Origin: PALSA-894 sp963757565
GTDB taxonomy: Bacteria; Pseudomonadota; Alphaproteobacteria; Rhizobiales; Xanthobacteraceae
NCBI GenBank assembly: GCA_963757565.1
Contig: CAVWSB010000011.1
Span: 2,480,001 to 2,544,000, forward strand
Length of the DNA: 64,000 nucleotides
Reading direction: 5' to 3'
Shown: positions 45,985-54,962 of the stretch, one piece after another
Numbering within the stretch: the stretch's first letter is position 1
Layout of the letters: every line of letters starts with the position of its first letter
Made by a program: the position numbers and the translations under genes
Notes under the pieces: generated by a model
What the model was told of the DNA's origin: nothing
Seen by the model: only the letters and a program-made list of their open reading frames with translations
The model's database searches: none

Positions 45985-46212
45985 CACACTGTCTCTGCAT
46001 CAACTTGATCGTATTCCGCATGCGTCCCGGAAAAACCGGATCGCCACGACTGCAGCCGGGTATTGCAGGCGGGCAATCAGCCGAAAATCGTTGCCCTTGA
46101 TGTTGAACACGGCTCGGCCGCCTTTCAGGATGCTCGCTTTCGGATAAGCAGCCTTAACATCCTCCGGATTACGCCATTCGGCGTTGGCGACGATTTCCAG
46201 CCATCTTGCGCG
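45984..46212 (-). pseudogene. higB: HigB toxin remnant, N-terminus missing and frameshifted
   Basis: The minus strand reads ARWLEIVANAEWRNPEDVKA, AYPKASILKGGRAVFNIKGN, DFRLIARLQYPAAVVAIRFF and, after a one-base frame change near 46035, THAEYDQVDAETV and stop. This is the C-terminal two thirds of a HigB mRNA interferase. The first 25 or so residues normally present are absent: the frame runs directly into the end of the neighbouring XRE gene. The toxin is therefore probably inactive, leaving HigA as an orphan antitoxin. Confidence 0.75.
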
Positions 46213-46220
46213 GCGACGCG

Positions 46221-46499
46221 CTAAGCGGCCTTCACCTCGACCCGAACCCGAAGCCCCGCCGCCATCGCGATATTGATCAGCGCATCGAGACTGAACTTGT
46301 TGATCCGACCGCGCAGCAGATCATTCAGGCGCGGCTGCGTCAGTCCAAGCCGCTTCGCGGTCGCGGCCTGCGTGAGCCGCCATTTCGAGACAGCGCCCTG
46401 AATTGCGACCATCGTTTCGGCGCGCGCCTTCATGTTCGCGGCCTGCGCGTGCGTCGGTTCGATCGCATCCCAGACGATTTTGAACGACCTTCTTGGCAT
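46221..46499 (-). CDS. XRE-family antitoxin-like protein (orphan)
   Basis: A 92-residue protein (MPRRSFKIVWDAIEPTHAQA) with an XRE helix-turn-helix (LTQAATAKRLGLTQPRLNDL, LRGRINKFSLDALINIAMAA). The length and the C-terminal LRVRVEVKAA are usual for antitoxins paired with a Gp49/RelE-like toxin encoded upstream. Here the upstream 70 bases hold only a palindromic repeat and then the 3' end of the TRAP gene, so no toxin partner is present. Confidence 0.8.
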   Translation of the reverse strand: MPRRSFKIVWDAIEPTHAQAANMKARAETMVAIQGAVSKWRLTQAATAKRLGLTQPRLNDLLRGRINKFSLDALINIAMAAGLRVRVEVKAA

Positions 46500-46535
46500 C
46501 ACGCTTTTTCCCTGAGGGCATAGAGAAAGACGTGG

Positions 46536-46558
46536 ATGGCCGGGTCAAGCCCGGCCAT
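46536..46558. repeat. Perfect palindromic repeat
   Basis: ATGGCCGGG-tcaag-CCCGGCCAT is a perfect nine-base stem, within gacgtgg...gacgag. This is the common dispersed intergenic palindrome of Bradyrhizobium-type genomes, and it could also terminate the thi/TRAP transcript, whose last stop lies 13 bases away. Confidence 0.75.
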
Positions 46559-46570
46559 GACGAGAGCCCC

Positions 46571-47644
46571 TTACCCCTCCCTCGCCTCCAGCAGCGCCTT
46601 GATCGACACGCGCGACCACGGCGCGGTGCGGTCGCGGAACGCCGCGTAGCTGTCGTGCACCGTGCGGGCCGCCTCGCTGCGCCCCGCAAGTTCGGCCAGC
46701 ACGTCGGCCGCGACCTTGCGCGCCGCCGTCACGACATCGGCCGGGAAGCTCTTGAGCTGCACGTTGTGCTGGCCGGTGAGCGCCAGGAGCGCCTCCGCGT
46801 TGAGCCGCTCCATTTCGGAGAGCGCAAAGCTCGCCTCCGCCGCGCAGGCGTGCGCGACGATCGCCTTGAGGTCGGCGTCGAGCGCTTCGTATGCCTTGAG
46901 CGACACGAGGCATTCGCCCGTGCCGTTCGGCTTGTTGAAGCCCGGGCCGTAATAGAGCGGCGCCACCCGATAGAGCCCGAGCGAAATGTCCGTGCCGGGG
47001 CCGACAAATTCGGCCGCGTCCAGCACGCCGGATTGCAGCGAGGTGAGGATTTCGGCGGGCGGCGTCGTCTGCGGCGTCGCGCCGAGCCGCCGATAGACCT
47101 CGCCGCCGAGCCCGAGCGAACGGATCTTCAGCCCGCGCAAATCGTCCGCCGAGCCGATCGCGCGGCGAAACCAGCCGCCCATGCACACGCCGGTGTTGCC
47201 GCCCATGAACGGCTTGACGCCGAACGGCGCGTAAAGCGCGTCCCACAGCGCCTGCCCGCCGCCGGCCTCGACCCAGGCGACGTGCTCGGCCGGCGTCAGC
47301 CCGAACGGCACGGTGGTGAAATACGCCGCGGCCGGCATCTTGCCCTGCCAGTAGAACGATGCCGTGTGGCCCATCTCGGCGACGCCGCCGCCGACCGCGT
47401 CGAGCACCTCGAAGGCGGGCGTGATTTCGCCGGCGGCGTGCACCGTGATGGCGAGGCGGCCGGCGGAGAGCGTGGCGATGCGCTCGGCGACGCGCTCGGC
47501 CGACTGGCCGGGCCCGGGCAGGCGCTTCGGCCAGGAGGTGACCATGCGCCAGCGTTTGCTTTGCGCGCGCACGACGGAGGGCGCGGCGAGCGTTGCGGCG
47601 GCCGCGGGGGCGGCGGCGCGGACGAGGGTGCGGCGGGTGATCAT
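46571..47644 (-). CDS. TRAP transporter substrate-binding protein (DctP family)
   Basis: A 357-residue periplasmic binding protein with a Tat-like signal (MITRRTLVRAAAPAAAATLA, cleavage VRA). The family segments are WRMVTSWPKRLPGPGQSAER, TASFYWQGKMPAAAYFTTVP, LRGLKIRSLGLGGEVYRRLG, EFVGPGTDISLGLYRVAPLY and the conserved Arg in KIRS. This subgroup is the one with alpha-keto-acid or mannitol/chloroaromatic-type binders. The membrane subunits DctQ and DctM are not adjacent. The gene starts ten bases after thiD, so it belongs to the thiamine operon; a thiamine precursor as ligand is an inference. Confidence 0.9.
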   Translation of the reverse strand: MITRRTLVRAAAPAAAATLAAPSVVRAQSKRWRMVTSWPKRLPGPGQSAERVAERIATLSAGRLAITVHAAGEITPAFEVLDAVGGGVAEMGHTASFYWQGKMPAAAYFTTVPFGLTPAEHVAWVEAGGGQALWDALYAPFGVKPFMGGNTGVCMGGWFRRAIGSADDLRGLKIRSLGLGGEVYRRLGATPQTTPPAEILTSLQSGVLDAAEFVGPGTDISLGLYRVAPLYYGPGFNKPNGTGECLVSLKAYEALDADLKAIVAHACAAEASFALSEMERLNAEALLALTGQHNVQLKSFPADVVTAARKVAADVLAELAGRSEAARTVHDSYAAFRDRTAPWSRVSIKALLEAREG

Positions 47645-47654
47645 GCGGCGCCTC

Positions 47655-48448
<794 letters not shown>

Positions 48449-48452
<4 letters not shown>

Positions 48453-49102
48453 CGCGCGGCCAATGCCCGGTCGACGATATCGCGCAGTTGCCGCGCGGCC
48501 GCCTGCGGGTCGTTTTGCGCCGATAGCGCCGAGATCACCGCCACGCCCCCCGCCCCCGCCGCAACGACGGACGGGGCGTTGGTGGGGTCGATGCCGGCGA
48601 TGGCGCAGACGGGGATGTCGGCGTTCACGGCGCAAAACGCGGCGACAATCGCGCGCAAGCCTTCAACACCGATCGGCGGATCCGGATTGTTCTTCGAAGT
48701 CGTCGCATAGACACCGCCGATGCCAGCATAGTCGATCACATCGAGCGGCGCGGCGTTTGCCATCGCCACCGTCTTGATCGACACGCCGATAATCGCATTC
48801 GGGCCAAGCAACCGCCGCGCGTCTTCGGCACGCATATCGTCCGGCCCGACGTGCACCCCATCGGCTTGCGCAACCAACGCCACATCGACGCGGTCGTTGA
48901 TCACCAGCGGCACGCCCGTGCCGGCAAGCGCCGCCTTGATCGCGCGCGCTTCCTCGATCATGTGCCGCGTCGAGCCATGCTTGTCGCGCAACTGGATCAG
49001 TGTCGCACCGCCCGCAACAACCATGCGGGCAAGTTCGGCGAGCGGACGGCCATTCGCGCGCTCTGGATCGAGGATGGCGTTGAGCCGGACATCGACCTTC
49101 AT
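48449..49102 (-). CDS. thiE: Thiamine-phosphate synthase ThiE
   Basis: A 217-residue TIM-barrel enzyme joining HMP-PP and thiazole phosphate. Diagnostic segments are MVVAGGATLIQLRDKHGSTR, VPLVINDRVDVALVAQADGV, HVGPDDM, IIGVSIKT, GIGGVYATTSKNN and IAGIDPTNAPSVVAAGAGGV. It overlaps thiM by four bases and thiD by four bases. With ThiM and ThiD it forms the salvage branch: recycling of exogenous thiazole and pyrimidine. Confidence 0.95.
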
Positions 49103-49860
49103 GTCACCCTCGCCTTTTCGGTCAAGGTCTTTTCATCAAGTGCGTACAGCGCATCGAGCAGCGCAGCGGGAAAGCTGCCCGGCCCGCTCGCGCGCTCGCC
49201 TGCAATCCCTCCTGCGACACCGAAACACAAACAGGCCGCCGCACTTGCCACGAACGGATCGCTTTCGACTGCCACGAATGCCGCAACCAGGGCGGAGGCG
49301 GCGCATCCCATCGCGGTCACGCGCGCCATCAGCGGATGGCCATTCTCGATCGCCACCGACTGCGTGCCGTCGGTGACGCGGTCGATCGTGCCCGTCAGCG
49401 CCATCACGGCCAGCGTATCCAGCGCGTATCGCGTCAGCGTGGCGTCGTCCGCGTCCGCACCGGCGAGCACCGCGAACTCGGCGCGATTGAGCCGGATCGC
49501 GCGTGGTCTCTGAGCGATGAGCGATCTTGCATACGCGGCGCGCGGCTCAGAACGGTCGATGAAAACCGGATCCAGCACCCAAGGTTTGCCTTCTTCTTCC
49601 ACAACCTTGAGCGCAGCCGCGGTTGCCTCGCGGCGCTCTTCGTCGAACGTTCCGAGATTGACCAGCAGCGCGTCGGCACGCGCCACGAACGCGCCGATTT
49701 CGTCCGCAGACAGCGTCATCGACGGAACGGCACCCGCCGCGAGCAGCGTGTTCGCCGTGAACGCCTGTGCGACCGCATTGGTGATGCAGTGCACCCGCGG
49801 GGCCCGCGCGCGCAGGCGCGCCAGGATATCGGCCGTGATGTGCGGAAGCCTCGCCCGCAT
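49099..49860 (-). CDS. thiM: Hydroxyethylthiazole kinase ThiM
   Basis: A 253-residue kinase that phosphorylates the thiazole alcohol. Segments are PRVHCITNAVAQAFTANTLL, AGAVPSMTLSADEIGAFV, DALLVNLGTFDEERREA, WVLDPVFIDRSEPR, IRLNRAEFAVLAG and VTAMGCAASALVAAFVA (the catalytic Cys region GCAAS). I place the start at ATG 49860; an in-frame ATG at 49881 lies inside the riboswitch and is unlikely. First gene of thiM-thiE-thiD-TRAP. Confidence 0.95.
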   Translation of the reverse strand: MRARLPHITADILARLRARAPRVHCITNAVAQAFTANTLLAAGAVPSMTLSADEIGAFVARADALLVNLGTFDEERREATAAALKVVEEEGKPWVLDPVFIDRSEPRAAYARSLIAQRPRAIRLNRAEFAVLAGADADDATLTRYALDTLAVMALTGTIDRVTDGTQSVAIENGHPLMARVTAMGCAASALVAAFVAVESDPFVASAAACLCFGVAGGIAGERASGPGSFPAALLDALYALDEKTLTEKARVT

Positions 49861-49866
49861 CTCAAC

Positions 49867-49946
49867 TCCCTCCGCCGGCATGACCCGGATCAGGTTCGAT
49901 GGGTTGGCGGCTGCCTCTCAGCCCGGCACACACCGGGCACCCCATA
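49867..49946 (-). promoter_or_regulatory. TPP riboswitch (THI element)
   Basis: Read on the minus strand, the leader has the conserved helix and bulge GGGGTGCC...GGGCTGAGAGG, then AACCTGATCCGGGTCATGCC and GGCGGAGGGAG. CUGAGA and ACCUGAU are the invariant pyrimidine-binding and pyrophosphate-binding parts of the TPP aptamer. Its 3' end is seven bases from the thiM start and covers the GGAGGGAG ribosome site, so translational control by TPP is expected for the whole operon, including the TRAP gene. Confidence 0.95.
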
Positions 49947-49993
49947 GAGATTGCGTAGGAAAGCTAGACCCGCCCGGAGGAGCATTCAAGGTG

Positions 49994-50986
49994 TCAGGCG
50001 CCCGGTTCCTCGTCCATTCCGGCACCGAGCCCGTCATGGGCAGCAAACCAAACCGACAGGGCGTGCGAAGGCCCATCGCTCGCCTTGATCTGACGCAGCG
50101 CGATGCGAATGGAGGCCTGTCCGAAGCGATCATCCGGCATCGCGATTGCCTCCGGTCCGGCCCCCGCGTTGACGGCCTTCACGACATTGCGCTTGAGCCT
50201 GACGTGCTCGATGTCGCCATAACGCGACAGCAGACGCTGGAAGGCACCATAACGCGTGTTGTCGAAAGGACGCGCGCGCGTGTAGGCGTCGTAGAGCGGA
50301 TGCGGCGGATAGAGATGCGCGCACGAGACGAGGCCGCGCGGGATCGGCTCGGTTGCCGCGTGAGTGCGCCGGTGGGCGAGCAGCCTCGGCAGCACGTGGG
50401 TGTGCGGTCCTTCCGGCGCCTTGTCGCCGGGTTGCGGAATCGCCTGATAGACCTCGGCGCGTCCAACCCGCGTGATGAAAACGCGATCCGGACTGTGCAC
50501 AAGAATGAGACCCATCGCGGGATTGCCAGCCTCGAACAACGAGCGTCCGACATGAGCCCTTAGCTCGGCGGCGAGCTTCGGATCGCTGACGCGAATGCAG
50601 CAATCCACCTGCAGCGCGTCAATGCCGAGGTCGAACAGCACCGCACCACGATCCTGCTCGCGCAAGGCCTCCGTGTCCGGCCCGACCTCGGTGAGAGCCA
50701 CGCGCCGACTCATGGTGGCTTTTGCAGCGGGCAGCAGGAACGCCACGCGCTGGCTCCAGGCCTGCGTTGTGACCGTCTCGAACGCATACGGGCGAATTTC
50801 AGGATGTGCCAGAAGCCTGATGCCGCCGCGCGGCGTCACCACACCGATCGAGGTCTCGCCGCGTGCAAACTCAACCGGCTCGTCTGCGTCGCGCATGAAT
50901 TCCGCGATCGCGCCGAACGTGCCCAAGCTCCATTGCGCATCTGGGTTATCAAGCTGCGCGGTAATCAGGTCGAAAACGTCCGCCAT
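49994..50986 (-). CDS. Conserved hypothetical protein, 330 residues
   Basis: A soluble, intact protein without signal peptide or membrane helix. The first part (DVFDLITAQLDNPDAQWSLG, TFGAIAEFMRDADEPVEFAR) and a later His-rich stretch (PEGPHTHVLPRLLAHRRTHA, ATEPIPRGLVSCAHLYPPHP) are the most striking parts; similar proteins occur as hypotheticals in Bradyrhizobium. The HTHVLPRLL...H pattern might bind metal or heme. No function is assigned. It is transcribed toward the TPP leader, which begins about 40 bases past its stop. Confidence 0.75.
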   Translation of the reverse strand: MADVFDLITAQLDNPDAQWSLGTFGAIAEFMRDADEPVEFARGETSIGVVTPRGGIRLLAHPEIRPYAFETVTTQAWSQRVAFLLPAAKATMSRRVALTEVGPDTEALREQDRGAVLFDLGIDALQVDCCIRVSDPKLAAELRAHVGRSLFEAGNPAMGLILVHSPDRVFITRVGRAEVYQAIPQPGDKAPEGPHTHVLPRLLAHRRTHAATEPIPRGLVSCAHLYPPHPLYDAYTRARPFDNTRYGAFQRLLSRYGDIEHVRLKRNVVKAVNAGAGPEAIAMPDDRFGQASIRIALRQIKASDGPSHALSVWFAAHDGLGAGMDEEPGA

Positions 50987-51358
50987 TCATCCTCCGGGCA
51001 CGGAATCAGAAGATAGTGGACGTAGCCAAATTTCGATACTGCGATGACACGTTGCAGTTCAAATACACGTAAAAATGCATTCGGCGCAGGTCAACTTCGA
51101 TAAGATTTACGCGTGGACATACCAGCACACCGGCGAAGTCAGTAGACCAGCACCCAAATGATTCGCAGGCGAATCGCCCTGATGCGCGCCTGGCATCCGC
51201 AAAATCGACATCAATTCGCATCGCTCAACGGATCCCGCGCTAACTCTCGATCCGTTGATCGTCGCGGATGGACCTTTTCGGCGCATGATCATGCACTGCA
51301 ACTTGCCATGACCCGCCGATTTTGCTGGATTGGCGCAAGCCGTTCAGGAGACCGTCGG
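50987..51358. other. Long spacer with two perfect inverted repeats
   Basis: This 372-base stretch between divergent genes holds no convincing gene. It contains GATTCGC-ag-GCGAATC at 51160-51175 and a larger hairpin, TCAACGGATC and GATCCGTTGA around a 14-base loop, at 51225-51258. The part from about 51010 to 51120 is AT-richer than its surroundings and could hold the promoters. The hairpins may be operators or part of a structured leader of the RAM-domain gene. Confidence 0.55.
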
Positions 51359-51598
51359 ATGGTACCGTTTTTCGTGCAGATAAAGTGCCATCTGGGTAAG
51401 TCCTATGAGGTGGCGAACGCCATTGCGGATGCCGAGATCGCGTCGGAAGTCTATTCCACGGCGGGCGACTTCGACCTTCTCTGCAAATTCTATGTCGAGG
51501 ACTCAACCGACATCGGCCATTTCGTGAATGAAAAGGTCCAGGTGATCCCGGGCATCCAGGACACCCGCACGATCATTACGTTCAAGGCGTTCGGATAG
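51359..51598 (+). CDS. Stand-alone Lrp/AsnC ligand-binding (RAM) domain protein
   Basis: A 79-residue protein equal to the C-terminal RAM domain of Lrp/AsnC regulators, without the DNA-binding half: FFVQIKCHLGKSYEVANAIA, VYSTAGDFDLLCKFYVEDST and VIPGIQDTRTIITFKAFG. ATG 51359 is preceded by AGGAGA. Such stand-alone domains bind amino acids or related effectors and may mix with full-length Lrp proteins. It sits 42 bases upstream of the MBL hydrolase gene on the same strand. Confidence 0.88.
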   Translation: MVPFFVQIKCHLGKSYEVANAIADAEIASEVYSTAGDFDLLCKFYVEDSTDIGHFVNEKVQVIPGIQDTRTIITFKAFG

Positions 51599-51640
51599 CG
51601 CCACAGTTTCGCGCCACATCGGCGCAACCGTCCGGGCGCG

Positions 51641-52327
51641 ATGGGCTACCCCGGCATCCACAGCATCCGCGGCGTTATGGGCGTCTGCCACCTGTTGGTC
51701 GACGCGCGGCGGAACGCTGTGCTGCTCGATACCGGCCTCGTCGGCGAGCCTTGGCTTATTCAAAGGCGTATGCGGGGACTGGGACTTCGGCCCGACGATA
51801 TCAAGGCGATCCTTCTCACGCACGGGCATCTCGATCACGCCGGAAATCTGGCTTGGGCCAAGGGCTGGTGCGGAGCTCCCATTTATGCGCACCCAGCCGA
51901 ACAGGCCTACATCGATGGCACCTATCCTTATGCCGGCGTAAACGCATGGTGCGGACGGCTGGAGCGCGCCGGGCGCACGCTGTTTCGCAACGGCCGGCCC
52001 GTGCAGATCGATGTGCCGATCGCCGATGGCGACGAACTGCCGTTCTGGGGCGGCCTGCGCGTGGTGCACCTGCCCGGACACACGTTGGGGCATTGCGGCC
52101 TCTATGCGCCCAAGCACGATCTTCTGTTCAGCGGCGACCTGTTCGCGAGCTATTTCTTCAACGTGCACTTGCCGCCGCCAATCCTGAACAGTGCGCCGGA
52201 GCTGATGCCGGACAGCATCGAGAAAGCGCAGCGACTCAATCCGCGCCTGATGGTGCCGCAGCATTACGACATGCTGGATGGCGCGCTGCATCGTCGCCGT
52301 TTTGACCGGCTGATCGCCAAACCTTAG
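51641..52327 (+). CDS. Metallo-beta-lactamase-fold hydrolase, lactonase-like
   Basis: A 228-residue MBL protein. Metal ligands are seen in LLTHGHLDHAGNLAWAKG (HxHxDH), VVHLPGHTLGHCGLY, LLFSGDLFASYF and the final LMVPQHYDML. Overall size and motif order resemble N-acyl homoserine lactonases and related quorum-quenching lactonases, but lactonase activity is not provable from sequence. The first residues MGYPGIHSIRGVMGVCHLLV are the first strands. It overlaps the end of the convergent DMT gene by four bases. Confidence 0.85.
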   Translation: MGYPGIHSIRGVMGVCHLLVDARRNAVLLDTGLVGEPWLIQRRMRGLGLRPDDIKAILLTHGHLDHAGNLAWAKGWCGAPIYAHPAEQAYIDGTYPYAGVNAWCGRLERAGRTLFRNGRPVQIDVPIADGDELPFWGGLRVVHLPGHTLGHCGLYAPKHDLLFSGDLFASYFFNVHLPPPILNSAPELMPDSIEKAQRLNPRLMVPQHYDMLDGALHRRRFDRLIAKP

Positions 52328-53262
52328 GTGCCGGTGGGTGGCCCGGCCGCGGCGCGCGCCCGCGCCCGTTCGAGCCCAAGCTGGCGCTCGCGCCAGATCA
52401 CGAACAGGCCTGAACCGGCAACGATCGCCGAGCCGATATAGACCGTGCCGGTCGGCACTTCGCCGAAGAACCAGTAGCCGAGGATGAACGCCCAGAAGAG
52501 CGCCGTGTAATCCAGCGGCGCGACCAGCGAGGCGGGCGCATAGCGATAGCTCTCGGTCAGCAGAATGTGCGACAGCCCGCCAAATACGCCGAGGCACACC
52601 AGCGCGCCAAGCTGCGGCAGGCTCGGCACGATCCAGCCGAACGGCAAGGTCAGCAGGCCGCCGAGCGCGCAGAACAGCGAGAAGTAGAGTACGATGGAGG
52701 ATGTGGTCTCGGTGTCGGTCAAACGTCGGGTCTGTATCACCGACCCCGCATTGGTGAAGGCGCTCAACAACGCGAGCAGCGCGCCAAGCGTCGCGGCCGA
52801 TGTGGCGCCGGTCGTGTATCGCGCCACGTCAAGATGCGGCCAGAGCATCACAACAACCCCGATGAATCCAACGCCGACGGCGCTCCAACGGTAGATGCGG
52901 ACGCGCTCCTTCAGGAAGATCGCCGCCAGCGCCACCGTGATCAGCGGCGAGGCGAACGTGATGGTGGTGACATCGACGATCGGCAGGCGCGCAAGCGCGG
53001 CGAAATTGAAGAACATGCCGGCGACGCTGATCATGCCGCGCCCGAAATGCCCGAACGGACGCGACGTGCGGAACGCCGCCGCAAGTTCGCCGCGCCAGGC
53101 GTAGATGATCATCACGGGAATGACCGCGAAGAACGAGCGGCAAAACACGACCTCGCCGACCGGCGTCACATCGCTGACGTAGCGCACGAACGCCGCCATG
53201 ATGGAAAACATGAGCGCCGACGTAAGCTTGAGCAGAACGGCCTTGAGGATGTTGCGGTTCAT
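52324..53262 (-). CDS. DMT-superfamily (EamA) transporter
   Basis: A 312-residue protein with ten predicted membrane helices in two EamA repeats. Typical segments are LTSALMFSIMAAFVRYVSDV, VVFCRSFFAVIPVMIIYAWR, ITFASPLITVALAAIFLKER and, in the second repeat, APASLVAPLDYTALFWAFIL and GYWFFGEVP. The basic cytoplasmic tail ERQLGLERARARAAA follows. Start ATG 53262 precedes the first helix. Substrate class (amino acids, nucleosides or drug-like metabolites) unknown. Confidence 0.88.
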   Translation of the reverse strand: MNRNILKAVLLKLTSALMFSIMAAFVRYVSDVTPVGEVVFCRSFFAVIPVMIIYAWRGELAAAFRTSRPFGHFGRGMISVAGMFFNFAALARLPIVDVTTITFASPLITVALAAIFLKERVRIYRWSAVGVGFIGVVVMLWPHLDVARYTTGATSAATLGALLALLSAFTNAGSVIQTRRLTDTETTSSIVLYFSLFCALGGLLTLPFGWIVPSLPQLGALVCLGVFGGLSHILLTESYRYAPASLVAPLDYTALFWAFILGYWFFGEVPTGTVYIGSAIVAGSGLFVIWRERQLGLERARARAAAGPPTGT

Positions 53263-53341
53263 GCGAGAAGGTTCGAGCCCGGGTGCGCCGCACCCTAACG
53301 CGGGCGGCGCCGCAGGCCCACCCGACGCGCCGCGAATCCGC

Positions 53342-54259
53342 CTACTTCTTCGCAGGCTTCTTCGGGCCCTGCACCGGCGGCAGCGACTTGATGTAGGTCG
53401 CCATCGCGGCGCGGTCTGCGGGAACAAGCTGAGAGGTGTTGCGGATCACCGCCGTCATCGACCCGCCGACCGAGTCGCCCTCCGGCGTGTTGCCGGTCTC
53501 GAGCAAATACTCGATGTCCTTTTCGGAATACTCGCCGAGCCCCTGCTGCGTGATGTTCGGCACCCATCCCTCGCCTTCCGGATTCGGACCGCCCGCGAAG
53601 CGCTGCGCCGCGACGATGCCGCCGAGCGCATTGCGCGGCGAATGGCATTCGGCGCAGTGGCCCGGACCGTTCACCAAATACGCGCCGCGATTCCACGGTG
53701 CGGACTTCGAGGCATCCGGCTCGAACGGCTTGCCGTCCAGAAACAGGAGTTTCCAGCCACCGACGAGCCGCCTCACATTGAACGGGAATGGCACATCGTG
53801 GTCGCGCACCCTGCCCTGCACGGCAGGCAGCGTTTTCAGATGCGCGAAGAGATCGCGCACGTCATCGAGGCGCATGTGTTGATACGACGTGTACGGAAAG
53901 GCCGGGAAATAATGCCGCCCGGCCGGCGACGTGCCTTTGGTCATCGCGGTAACGAAGTCGACTTCACTCCATTTTCCGAGGCCGTCGTTCGGGTCGGGTG
54001 AAATGTTCGGGACATAGAATGTGCCGAACGGCGATTTAAGCGCGAGCCCGCCGCCGAGCCGCGTCCTATCGTCCTGCCCGGGCGTCGCATGGCAAGCCGC
54101 ACAGCCGCCTGCATAAAACATCTCGCGTCCATTCGCGGCGTCAGGCGTGCGGGCGGGAAGTGCACTCGCCGGTACGGTTACCGGAACGGTGACGAACCAG
54201 AACACCGCAGCCGCAACGATGGCGCCGGCGACGGCGAGCAGGATCAGCTTGCGCAGCAT
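53342..54259 (-). CDS. Membrane-anchored diheme cytochrome c
   Basis: A 305-residue cytochrome with an N-terminal anchor helix (LILLAVAGAIVAAAVFWFVT) and two heme sites, CAACH near residue 53 and CAECH near 203. The segment FYVPNISPDPNDGLGKWSEV is the same as in cytochrome subunits of alcohol and gluconate dehydrogenases, also seen in the gene at 16347, but the third heme is absent. It ends in a Lys-rich tail. No dehydrogenase subunit lies adjacent; a cytochrome c' is upstream in the same orientation. Confidence 0.9.
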   Translation of the reverse strand: MLRKLILLAVAGAIVAAAVFWFVTVPVTVPASALPARTPDAANGREMFYAGGCAACHATPGQDDRTRLGGGLALKSPFGTFYVPNISPDPNDGLGKWSEVDFVTAMTKGTSPAGRHYFPAFPYTSYQHMRLDDVRDLFAHLKTLPAVQGRVRDHDVPFPFNVRRLVGGWKLLFLDGKPFEPDASKSAPWNRGAYLVNGPGHCAECHSPRNALGGIVAAQRFAGGPNPEGEGWVPNITQQGLGEYSEKDIEYLLETGNTPEGDSVGGSMTAVIRNTSQLVPADRAAMATYIKSLPPVQGPKKPAKK

Positions 54260-54310
54260 CCGTTCTCCTCCCGGCTCCTAGTCTAGGCTGTCGCCATCAG
54301 TCACAAAAGC

Positions 54311-54343
54311 CGAAGGGCGGCGCGTCGAAACGGCCGCCCTTCG
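54311..54343 (-). terminator. Hairpin between the two cytochrome genes
   Basis: CGAAGGGCGGC and GCCGCCCTTCG form an eleven-base perfect stem with an eleven-base loop, followed on the minus strand by gcTTTTg. It lies after the cytochrome c' stop and before the diheme cytochrome start, so it probably ends the former transcript. Confidence 0.7.
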
Positions 54344-54360
54344 TCACAGTGGGTAAGTGT

Positions 54361-54801
54361 TCAGCTCTTCTTGGCGCGATAGGTCTCGTGGCAACCGCCG
54401 CAGTTCTTGGTGATGCCGGAGAACGACGCCTTGAAGCTGTCGAGATCCTTCACAGTCGCCTGCGCGGCCTTGGCATCCGCGCCGAATTTCGCGAACTTGG
54501 CGTCGAAGTCCTCCTTGCCGGTCCAGACCGCCGGAAGCGCCGCGGTGTCGCCGCCGGTCTTGGAATTGTCGGGAAACAGCGACGGCATCTTTGCGGCGGC
54601 GTCCGAATAGGTCGTAAGGATCGCCTGTGCCTTGGTCTGGTCGTAGGGCACCTCGCCCTTCGCCATCTGACCGCCGGTCTTGGTCTGATCGCCGACGCCT
54701 TTCATCAGCGCCTTACGCGCCGCGATCGGATCGGATTGGGCCGCAACGGCTGTGATGCCGATTGCAATGGCGGCGACGGCGAGCACAGTACGGATCATCA
54801 A
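54361..54801 (-). CDS. Cytochrome c'-type protein
   Basis: A 146-residue periplasmic four-helix cytochrome: signal peptide (VLAVAAIAIGITAVAAQ), helical body (ARKALMKGVGDQTKTGGQMA, AQATVKDLDSFKASFSGITK) and the heme site near the C-terminus, CGGCHETYRAKKS, as in cytochrome c' and c556. The C-terminal position of the heme motif is diagnostic. Such proteins bind NO or act in electron transfer. A GTG/ATG choice at the start is trivial (first or second Met). Confidence 0.92.
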   Translation of the reverse strand: MMIRTVLAVAAIAIGITAVAAQSDPIAARKALMKGVGDQTKTGGQMAKGEVPYDQTKAQAILTTYSDAAAKMPSLFPDNSKTGGDTAALPAVWTGKEDFDAKFAKFGADAKAAQATVKDLDSFKASFSGITKNCGGCHETYRAKKS

Positions 54802-54962
54802 GCGTTCTCCCCCAGGTTCGAGCGGGCTTGTGCCGGCTCTCCGGATAACCCCGGTCCGAATTTGTTATTCCTCCAAAATTCCGCGCCGGGCGAGCGGCAC
54901 ACGGATCACGATTAGGTGAAGCGATGGGCGGGATGCGCGCGTTTGCCGCAGGCGGCAGCCGT

